Part shown: positions 1 through 5,130 of the stretch, one piece after another | How positions within the stretch are numbered: the stretch's first letter is position 1 | Layout: every line of letters starts with the position of its first letter | NCBI GenBank assembly: GCA_014380255.1 | Contig: JACMKG010000424.1 | Span: 1 to 5,130 of the forward strand | From: Prolixibacteraceae bacterium | Lineage (GTDB): Bacteria > Bacteroidota > Bacteroidia > Bacteroidales > Prolixibacteraceae | Length of the DNA: 5,130 bases | Reading direction: 5' to 3' | Translations under genes and position numbers: made by a program | The notes under the pieces: generated by a model | Database searches by the model: none | What the model was told of the DNA's origin: nothing | The model's input: only the letters and a program-made list of their open reading frames with translations

Positions 1-97
1 ATTAGTAAATATAATAAACTTATATCAATTATAGTAATTAGTCTTGCCTTTTTATTGATCCAATTTCGGCAGATTGATTTCATCTGGCAAACGTTGA

Positions 98-310
98 TCA
101 ACCGTTGCTCACCACACAGTTCGTTGTCTGATCATCAAGGAGGTAGTTTAACAACTCCATTAAACCGTCGGTCACATGCTTGGCCACATCTACTTTTTTA
201 ATCTCTATATAGAATACCCTGTATTGGATGATGATTTCCTGGAGGGTATTCCCACTGGTCAGGAATTTCTTCAGAATTTCCACTTTCCTGGCAGGGCGGT
301 CTGTTCCCAT
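98..310 (-). CDS. Possible small hypothetical protein, or the 3' part of a decayed gene
   Basis: I do not recognise this 70-residue product and see no signal peptide, membrane segment or motif. In its favour, the base composition is arranged as in a real gene: by my count about 59% G+C at third codon positions (41 of 70) and 27% at second positions (19 of 70), in a region that is otherwise AT-rich. The middle (KVEILKKFLTSG, then TLQEIIIQYRVFYIEIKK) alternates charged and aliphatic residues as in amphipathic helices. Against it, no Shine-Dalgarno sequence precedes the ATG, and two TGA stops lie directly upstream in the same frame, so the start is poorly supported. The same frame is open further upstream, from an ATG at 406 to those stops, and a neighbouring frame reads well between the two parts. 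It may therefore be the end of a gene broken by point changes. A plus-strand frame over 176-358 is an alternative, but it has a weaker codon-position pattern. Low confidence. Confidence 0.28.
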   Translation of the reverse strand: MGTDRPARKVEILKKFLTSGNTLQEIIIQYRVFYIEIKKVDVAKHVTDGLMELLNYLLDDQTTNCVVSNG

Positions 311-1172
311 TCATCAGAAGCAGGGTCCAAACAAGTATGTAGGGCGGCAAACATGTAAACTCCTTTTTTTCTCATTCATTAACTTCTCCGTGTGTTTACT
401 TTCCATATTAATTTGTTTTAGTTAGGCATTCGGTTCTGGTACTGGTTTGAAAATTGGAACAACTTATTTCCCATATTGTTTTTATTCCCGTATCCCTTAT
501 TCCTCTATAGGAGCAGAAATATTTCAACCAACTATATCTTGGATTTGACCAATGATGTGAGTCAAAGCCCGGCTGTTTATGTGCCATTTCACAGGCAATA
601 AGTGACTTACTATGGTACCCAAGGAAGAGTGTGCCGGTGTGACTGAACTGAAATAAATGAACTTTACAGGGCTGTTTTTCTTTACTTTTTTTTCTGTAAA
701 CGATTCGCCGGACATATCAGGGATAAAATGTGTGGGATGCCAGAATGGCAGGGGTACTGAATAGCTTGGACTGGTTTCGTTTGGGTTGCAATCGAATGTT
801 GGTTGTATTTTTACGATTCTTATCATAGGCACTGTCTTAACGGTTGCCCAAGTTTTCAGCAGCAACTAGTAGGACCAGTATTGTAATGATGTAATTTTGA
901 ATTGCACATTAAAAAACGTATTCCTGTATTCGAAGCCTGGTACCTTTTTAAAGGGTTCCGTGATATTGGGTATTCTGATATTTTATGTCTTTTAAAGTTA
1001 GTTATAATAATCAACAATAAAAATCTATTGTAAAAATATTATACTTATACGACCATCTGTAAGTGCAGATTGTAAAATTATTTTATAGGAATGTCAATGA
1101 TTGCGACCTTTGCAGGGCTTTTATACTGATAATAATAATCGAAATATTATCATAAAATATATTCAAAAGAAG

Positions 1173-1202
1173 CCAAATTGATGCTTTACATAGGCAATTT
1201 GG
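1173..1202. repeat. 8-bp perfect inverted repeat with 14-nt spacer
   Basis: CCAAATTG (1173-1180) and CAATTTGG (1195-1202) are exact reverse complements separated by 14 bases. Transcribed from either strand they could form a stem-loop. No T tract follows on either strand, so it is not a standard intrinsic terminator. It overlaps the doubtful minus-strand frame at 1083-1277. A protein-binding site, part of a small RNA, or chance in AT-rich DNA are all possible. Confidence 0.4.
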
Positions 1203-1298
1203 AGCTAGCCAGGCTGTTTCGGGTCTTGATTTTCTTCTACCAACGGCACTTTTTTTCGTCAACAGCACAGAAAGCATTTCGTGGATAGGTAATTTTAT

Positions 1299-1346
1299 GA
1301 TCCATTAGTGGATCCTGCTGAATCAAAATCAGGGTTGATATCCCTG
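1299..1346. repeat. Two adjacent short hairpins
   Basis: GATCCA-TTAG-TGGATC (1299-1314) is a perfect 6-bp stem with a 4-base loop. CAGGG-TTGATAT-CCCTG (1330-1346) is a perfect 5-bp stem with a 7-base loop. They lie 15 bases apart and end about 32 bases beyond the T tract of the receptor's terminator. Neither is followed by a U tract. They might be structured ends of a transcript coming from the left, but each is short enough to arise by chance. Confidence 0.35.
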
Positions 1347-1378
1347 CAGCATTGATGGGTACATCCGGAAATTGAAAT

Positions 1379-1411
1379 AAAAAAAGAGGCTGTCTGGAAA
1401 GACAGCCTCTT
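1379..1411 (-). terminator. Intrinsic (Rho-independent) terminator of the receptor gene
   Basis: AAGAGGCTGTCT (1384-1395) and AGACAGCCTCTT (1400-1411) form a perfect 12-bp stem closed by a 4-base loop (TTCC on the minus strand). On the minus strand the stem's CTC is followed by seven T residues (1385-1379), two of them in the stem. On the plus strand the stem is followed by GTAAGATC, with no T tract, so it should act only on minus-strand transcripts. It lies about 50 bases after the receptor's stop codon and closes that transcript. Stems with this AGGCTGTCT/AGACAGCCT core are, from memory, widespread as terminators in Bacteroidota genomes. Confidence 0.93.
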
Positions 1412-1423
1412 GTAAGATCAACT

Positions 1424-1444
1424 TGAACAACGTAACGTAGTTCA
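1424..1444 (-). repeat. 21-bp near-palindrome in the receptor's 3' untranslated region
   Basis: TGAACAACGT (1424-1433) and ACGTAGTTCA (1435-1444) match as an inverted repeat at 9 of 10 positions around one central base (1434). The mismatch is A1429 against A1439. It sits between the receptor's stop codon (1461-1463) and its terminator (stem starting at 1411), so it is transcribed as 3' untranslated sequence. With a one-base centre it cannot fold fully as an RNA hairpin without opening the inner pairs, which suits a duplex-DNA binding site better, though a small stem with an ACGTAACGT loop region is possible. Function unknown. Confidence 0.45.
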
Positions 1445-1460
1445 GCTTTTCAGAGAAGTA

Positions 1461-4400
1461 TTAAAATGTCAGCCTAAGTCCCAGCTGCATAGACCAGGTA
1501 CTGCCATAACTTAACACATCTTTGTATGTTTCGGTATAATAACCTGAAGCAGCTTTTACAGGAAGTGAAAACATTGGTTTTCCAGTAGCAGCTTCAACGC
1601 CTTCATATTTAAGCAAAGGAAGGTTGTCATAAGAACCGGTAATTTGCGACTTGTAAACACCCCATGATGAATCCAACAGGTTACCTACATTTTTAATGTC
1701 CAATGATAACTGAAGTTTTCTTCCGGAATTTTTATCATAGATAATGTCCTGCATGACTTTAAAATCAAACTGGTTTCTCCAGGGAGTTACAGCTCCGTAA
1801 CGTTCTGCATATTCACCTTTATGACTGCTCAAATAATCATCCTGATCCACGAATTTGAAGAATGCATCTGATTGTTCTTTAACAGACATTCCGGCACCCA
1901 GATCTTTGAAAACAATATCGTTGGCATCTCTTGGGATATACATCAGATCAGATGACTGACCGTCTCCGTTCATATCATTTGAATACATGTAATTCAGACG
2001 TCCCTGGGCTGATCCCTGGTAAAACAAAGAAACGGTTGTTGATAGATTACGCAGATAATTCACCGCATAAGAAACAGATCCGATAACTCTGTGAGGAACC
2101 GAGAAGTTAGAATAGCTCAAACCTGGATTATTCAAACTTCCAACAGCTACGTTGGATCTCCATGCCGAAGCAGCCTGATCACCTGGATTGGCTGTTACGT
2201 CTTTGGCCTCAGAAAATGTATAGGCAACCATACCGGAGAATCCATAGCTGAATTTTTTTACCAACTGAGCGGTAACAGAATATTGATATCCTTCGTCAAT
2301 ATTATCAAGAACCATGGCGCTTGATGTTTTGCTGTTCACCCTATTGTCAAAGGTCTTATTGTCAGCCAGCAATGCATAACGAGGTCTGGTGTCTGAACCT
2401 GCAAATGCTAAGGTAGGAGCTTTTTCATTGATGTTTTGCTGAGCAATGGCATTGATGTCTTTGGTATAAATACCTTCCATAGTAAATACCATACTGGCTG
2501 GAAGAGTAACATCAAAAGCAAGGTTTGAACGCCATACCTGAGGCATTTTGAAATCCTTTTTAACAACAGCCAGATCACTTGGCGCTTCCACTGGATTTGA
2601 TGGGAACACGTTAGGATAAGCTTCAATTTGTCCTTTAATGGCTGGATTGAACCGCATGGTGGCAGGGATTGCAGTTCCGCTAAGTATTTTAGTATATTGC
2701 AATACTCCTGCATTGGTAGGCTGGTTAACAAACCACACGAAAGGCAGACGACCGGTAAAGATCCCTGTTCCTCCACGTACTTTGAAAGAATTATCACCCA
2801 GGACATTCCAGTTAAATCCAATACGTGGCGATACCATCAACTGCTGGTCGGGCCACTGACTAACATCCATTTTAAGACCATCGGCGAATGTAAGGTCTGC
2901 AATGGCCTGGTTTTGCTGCAGGTCATTTAAGTAAAATGGCATTTCCAAACGCACCCCACCTGTAAGCTTAAGGTTGTCAGTAGCTTGCCATTCATCCTGC
3001 AGATAAACACCGCCCATGGCAAAGGACAGTTCTCCAAACGGACTATCATTGCCATTTAACCCATAGGTGGTAGCAAAGACACTTGGCGCTTTATTGGTCA
3101 TGAAATCATTCATGGAAGCATAACGGTAGTAGCTGGATCCAAATCTCATGTAAGCATTGCCAAAGTACATCTGCTCATAAGAAACTCCGGCTGTAACGGT
3201 ATGATTTCCTAAATAAGCAGAGAAGTTATCAATGATGCTGAAAGTATTATTTTTCACATCATTATTGTAAGTATACAATTCATATCCAAAGCTGGTGTAG
3301 AAGTCTGTACCGTTCATGATATCCACAAATGGGAAAAGATCACTGTCTGAAGTTCTTTGATCTCTTACCTGTGTATAAGTGGTCAATAATTTATTAGAGA
3401 ACCGGGGACCAAACGTGCTGTTCAATTCACCAGTAATTGAACGGACTGTGTTTTCAAATCCATAACCGGCATTGGTAAAGGCCATGGCTTTTTCACTGAT
3501 ACGTCCATTGGTAAATGAACCCTGAGGAGAGCTGGTAGCATTGGTCAATACATCATTGGAAGAAACCACCTGATTATAACGTACTGAAAGCTTGTTGGTC
3601 TTGTTAATATTCCAGTCAATACGACCAAGTACTTTGTAATTTTCACTTCCAAATTGTCCCCAATTCCAAGAACCCGGGTTATAATTGTATTGAGAAAGCA
3701 AATAATCTTTTAAGGATGAAAGGTCTGATTCCTTAGTGCGTGAAATGTAATTGGTAGCATTTGGAACGCCATCAGCGCTTACTTTCCATGAAGTGCTTGG
3801 ATATTCAGATTTTTCATATTCTCCGTTTACAAAGAAAAAGAGTTTATCTTTAATCACAGGACCTCCTAAGCTCACGCCATAGGTCTGTCCTGATTTTTCA
3901 TCCCAGGAATATTTAGTGCCGTTAATTTCTTTTCCGGCAAAAGAAGTGGGACGAAGATACGTGTAGGCAGATCCTTTAAAGGTATTGTCTCCACTTTTGG
4001 TCACTGCATTGATGCTTGCACCTGTGAAGTTTGACTGACGTACATCATATGGAGCGATACTTACTGAAATTTCATCGATAGCATCCAGTGAAATTGGCTG
4101 AGCATCTCCTCCGGGTAAATTCCTGGTCGATCCACTTAAGCCAAAGCTGTTGTTAAAGGCAGCTCCATCGATGGTGATATAGTTGTATCGGCCATCTCTT
4201 CCACCAAACGACAATCCGTTAGACTGGGGGATCATACGGGTAAAATCATTGATGCTTCGTGAGATAGTAGGCAAATTTGAAATTTCACGGCTATCCACGT
4301 TCATGGCAGCTCCTGTTTTATTTGCACCAAAAGCGGCCGATTTAGTTCCTACAACAATTACCTCGCTTACATCCACGCTTTCCTCTTTCAGGCCGACATT

Positions 4401-4718
4401 CAATCCGAAAGATTCACCCAAGGAAAGGGTAATGTCTGAATAAGAGGCTTTATTGTAACCCACAAAGGTAATCTCCACCGAGTAAGGACCACCGGCACGC
4501 ATGCCCTGAATGGAGAAACGTCCTTCGTTGTTGGTGATCGTTCCGTACTGGGTACCTGAAGGCTGATGCACCGCTACAACGGTGGCTCCCGGAAGTGTTT
4601 CATCATTTGCCCCGGAAACTTTTCCATTCATGCCCGAGGTGGTAACCTGCGAATAGGCGGAAAGGCTTCCCATGACAAAAACAAGCAGTAATAGATAAAC
4701 TCTTAACATACTTTTCAT
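1461..4718 (-). CDS. TonB-dependent outer-membrane receptor, Oar-like, with carboxypeptidase-regulatory-like domain
   Basis: Predicted 1085-residue outer-membrane beta-barrel that takes up or binds a ligand using energy from TonB-ExbB-ExbD; the ligand cannot be inferred. Residues 1-23 are a signal peptide (MK start, LLLLVFVMG core, AYS before Gln24, no lipobox Cys). Residues about 28-112 form a carboxypeptidase-D regulatory-like beta-sandwich (LPGATV, NNEGRFSI, FVGY). SEVIVVGT at 118-125 resembles a TonB box. The plug follows at about 130-245 and includes QPISLDAIDEI and APYDVRQSNFTGASINAVTK (207-241), the strongest match to the Oar family as I know it. The barrel runs from about 250 to the final Phe, with GGPVIKDKLFFFVNGE (285-300), a Ca-loop-like DMNGDGQSSD (915-924) and LDIKNVGNLLDSSWG near the end. 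The frame is intact and of typical Oar-like length. The first ATG is preferred because MKS begins a good signal peptide; ATG at codon 4 is the alternative. No Shine-Dalgarno is visible, as is usual in Bacteroidota. No susD-like gene follows; a terminator does. Confidence 0.95.
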   Translation of the reverse strand: MKSMLRVYLLLLVFVMGSLSAYSQVTTSGMNGKVSGANDETLPGATVVAVHQPSGTQYGTITNNEGRFSIQGMRAGGPYSVEITFVGYNKASYSDITLSLGESFGLNVGLKEESVDVSEVIVVGTKSAAFGANKTGAAMNVDSREISNLPTISRSINDFTRMIPQSNGLSFGGRDGRYNYITIDGAAFNNSFGLSGSTRNLPGGDAQPISLDAIDEISVSIAPYDVRQSNFTGASINAVTKSGDNTFKGSAYTYLRPTSFAGKEINGTKYSWDEKSGQTYGVSLGGPVIKDKLFFFVNGEYEKSEYPSTSWKVSADGVPNATNYISRTKESDLSSLKDYLLSQYNYNPGSWNWGQFGSENYKVLGRIDWNINKTNKLSVRYNQVVSSNDVLTNATSSPQGSFTNGRISEKAMAFTNAGYGFENTVRSITGELNSTFGPRFSNKLLTTYTQVRDQRTSDSDLFPFVDIMNGTDFYTSFGYELYTYNNDVKNNTFSIIDNFSAYLGNHTVTAGVSYEQMYFGNAYMRFGSSYYRYASMNDFMTNKAPSVFATTYGLNGNDSPFGELSFAMGGVYLQDEWQATDNLKLTGGVRLEMPFYLNDLQQNQAIADLTFADGLKMDVSQWPDQQLMVSPRIGFNWNVLGDNSFKVRGGTGIFTGRLPFVWFVNQPTNAGVLQYTKILSGTAIPATMRFNPAIKGQIEAYPNVFPSNPVEAPSDLAVVKKDFKMPQVWRSNLAFDVTLPASMVFTMEGIYTKDINAIAQQNINEKAPTLAFAGSDTRPRYALLADNKTFDNRVNSKTSSAMVLDNIDEGYQYSVTAQLVKKFSYGFSGMVAYTFSEAKDVTANPGDQAASAWRSNVAVGSLNNPGLSYSNFSVPHRVIGSVSYAVNYLRNLSTTVSLFYQGSAQGRLNYMYSNDMNGDGQSSDLMYIPRDANDIVFKDLGAGMSVKEQSDAFFKFVDQDDYLSSHKGEYAERYGAVTPWRNQFDFKVMQDIIYDKNSGRKLQLSLDIKNVGNLLDSSWGVYKSQITGSYDNLPLLKYEGVEAATGKPMFSLPVKAASGYYTETYKDVLSYGSTWSMQLGLRLTF

Positions 4719-4747
4719 AGAAAAATGGTTTTTTAATTCTGGACAAA

Positions 4748-4755
4748 GAAAGTTA
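4748..4755 (-). promoter_or_regulatory. Weak candidate -7 element of the receptor promoter
   Basis: TAACTTTC matches the Bacteroidota -7 consensus TAnnTTTG at five of its six fixed positions and lies 29 bases before the receptor's ATG, which would give a short leader. No TTTG-type -33 element is found 19-21 bases further upstream; that position reads GATCATTTAATC. In AT-rich DNA such a match is easily accidental. Confidence 0.22.
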
Positions 4756-4914
4756 TTTGATTTATGATTAAATGATCTTATACCTTACTAGATTGTTACC
4801 AAATCTTTACACTTTTATTGCATCATAACCCTATATTTTATTTGGAATTCTGAAAAATTATCCATATATTTTATGGTGAAAATTACTACAATTTCCCGAC
4901 CTGCTTAAAGCGAA

Positions 4915-4950
4915 TTATCAACAATCAACCTGCTGATAACTTGTTAATAA
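4915..4950. repeat. 10-bp inverted repeat (one mismatch) with 16-nt spacer
   Basis: TTATCAACAA (4915-4924) and TTGTTAATAA (4941-4950) are reverse complements at 9 of 10 positions. They lie roughly 200 bases upstream of the receptor start and about 120 bases before the possible divergent start at 5069. This fits an operator or a stem in a leader RNA. The left arm also resembles a DnaA box with one change (TTATCAACA against TTATCCACA). Confidence 0.35.
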
Positions 4951-5004
4951 AAATTAAATTTACATCACCCAGATCATTTGATATTTCAATTTAAAATTTA
5001 AGAT

Positions 5005-5014
5005 CAACCGGTTG
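5005..5014. promoter_or_regulatory. 10-bp perfect palindrome, possible operator
   Basis: CAACCGGTTG is its own reverse complement and is one of the few GC-containing symmetrical sites in this AT-rich spacer. It lies about 55 bases before the ATG at 5069, roughly where an operator or activator site for a plus-strand promoter would be. A weak -7-like TAGGTTGA (5037-5044) follows on the plus strand. No regulator can be named. Confidence 0.3.
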
Positions 5015-5068
5015 GATATCACCTTATGATCACTTTTAGGTTGAACCTTGCTTCTTTTTTTACTGCCC

Positions 5069-5130
5069 ATGAAATTTCAAAAAGATAAAAAACGCCCGCT
5101 CATGGCTATAGGATGGGTCCAGACCAAACG
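5069..5130 (+). CDS. Possible start of a divergent gene, cut by the window edge
   Basis: A plus-strand frame opens with ATG at 5069 and stays open for 20 complete codons to the edge (MKFQKDKKRPLMAIGWVQTK). The N-terminus is basic and hydrophilic; too little is visible to identify a family. No Shine-Dalgarno is seen, and a TAGGTTGA at 5037-5044 is only a partial match to the -7 consensus. A competing reading exists on the minus strand: a frame open from the edge to a TAA at 5060-5062, ending IFLKFHGQ, would be the tail of a gene running in the same direction as the receptor. No terminator follows that stop, which slightly favours the plus-strand reading. Confidence 0.3.
   Translation, partial: MKFQKDKKRPLMAIGWVQTK

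Larger units (their letters stand above)
311..1378. other. Long stretch without an identifiable gene
   Basis: About 1.07 kb with no reading frame I would call a gene. The longest minus-strand frames are 524-865 (113 codons, TTG start, very rich in P, S, T and H) and 1083-1277 (64 codons, low-complexity Ile-rich end). A frame over 408-716 is open but has no ATG until 587; from there it encodes 59 unrecognised residues (starting MAHKQPGFDSHH) and stops one base before the ATG at 406. None has a ribosome binding site or a recognisable motif. The part from about 870 to 1170 is strongly AT-rich. I see no tRNA, rRNA or CRISPR array and no paired terminal repeats of an insertion sequence. Short inverted repeats at 1014-1031, 1173-1202, 1299-1314 and 1330-1346 are the only ordered structure. 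The stretch could be decayed coding DNA, or could hold an unannotated small RNA. Confidence 0.5.
4719..5068. other. AT-rich intergenic region upstream of the receptor gene
   Basis: About 350 bases with no credible reading frame. It should contain the receptor's promoter (minus strand) and, if the frame at 5069 is real, a divergent plus-strand promoter. The sequence directly before the receptor's ATG is A/T-rich with no Shine-Dalgarno. Ordered elements are a near-perfect inverted repeat at 4915-4950, a repeated ACCTGCT (4899-4905 and 4928-4934), a short CCATA/TATGG stem at 4862-4876 and a 10-bp palindrome at 5005-5014. I see no riboswitch that I can name. Confidence 0.6.

Noticed and set aside
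93..102. GTTGATCAAC perfect 10-bp palindrome as an operator
   Set aside because: It overlaps the stop codon of the 98-310 frame and has no promoter-like context. A single 10-bp palindrome in this much sequence is weak evidence.
524..865. 113-codon minus-strand frame as a gene
   Set aside because: It starts at TTG directly after a TAG, has no ribosome binding site, is rich in Pro, Ser, Thr and His without any motif, and a different minus-strand frame over the same bases is almost as open (408-716).
1083..1277. 64-codon minus-strand frame as a small membrane protein
   Set aside because: The apparent hydrophobic part comes from AT-rich low-complexity DNA (runs of ATT), there is no ribosome site, and the frame covers the inverted repeat at 1173-1202.
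1..1378. CRISPR array, tRNA or insertion sequence in the gene-poor region
   Set aside because: There are no regularly spaced repeats, no tRNA T-arm with a matching acceptor stem, and no paired terminal inverted repeats with a transposase frame.
1237..1449. Minus-strand open frame containing PDVPINAAGISTL
   Set aside because: It runs through the terminator hairpin and has no start codon until an ATG at 1303-1305, which leaves only 22 residues. It is kept only as a possible relic in the findings.
2408..2821. 137-codon minus-strand frame inside the receptor gene
   Set aside because: It lies wholly within the receptor reading frame on the same strand in another phase, with no independent start signals. 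The same applies to the plus-strand frames at 2091-2324, 2628-2930 and 4183-4443.
4858..4950. DnaA boxes marking a replication origin
   Set aside because: TTATCCATA (4858-4866) and TTATCAACA (4915-4923) each differ by one base from TTATCCACA and the DNA is AT-rich, but such near-matches are expected by chance and no dnaA, dnaN or other origin-linked gene is visible.

Overview
The window looks like a piece of a Bacteroidota (Bacteroidetes) chromosome, probably of the Bacteroidales type. The grounds are an AT-rich background, a large Oar-like TonB-dependent outer-membrane receptor with an N-terminal carboxypeptidase-regulatory-like domain, the absence of Shine-Dalgarno sequences at the gene starts, and a terminator stem of the AAGAGGCTGTCT/AGACAGCCTCTT kind that I recall as common in this phylum. 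No database search was possible, so the taxonomic call rests on pattern recognition.

Layout. Positions 1-1378 hold no gene I can identify. A 70-codon reading frame on the minus strand (98-310) has coding-like base composition, and traces of other reading frames and several short inverted repeats lie around it. Positions 1379-1460 are the 3' end of the receptor transcription unit, with a 21-bp near-palindrome and then a perfect 12-bp terminator hairpin followed by a T7 tract on the minus strand. Positions 1461-4718 are the one certain gene, a 1085-residue TonB-dependent receptor on the minus strand. Positions 4719-5068 are an AT-rich intergenic region with palindromic sites. From 5069 to the right edge a plus-strand reading frame may be the start of a divergent gene, cut off after 20 codons.

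Functionally the window is dominated by one outer-membrane receptor. It has its own terminator directly downstream and no SusD-like lipoprotein gene follows it, so it appears to be transcribed alone rather than as part of a SusC/SusD polysaccharide-utilisation locus. Its substrate cannot be told from this window. I found no convincing new multi-gene system; the most debatable material is the gene-poor left third.
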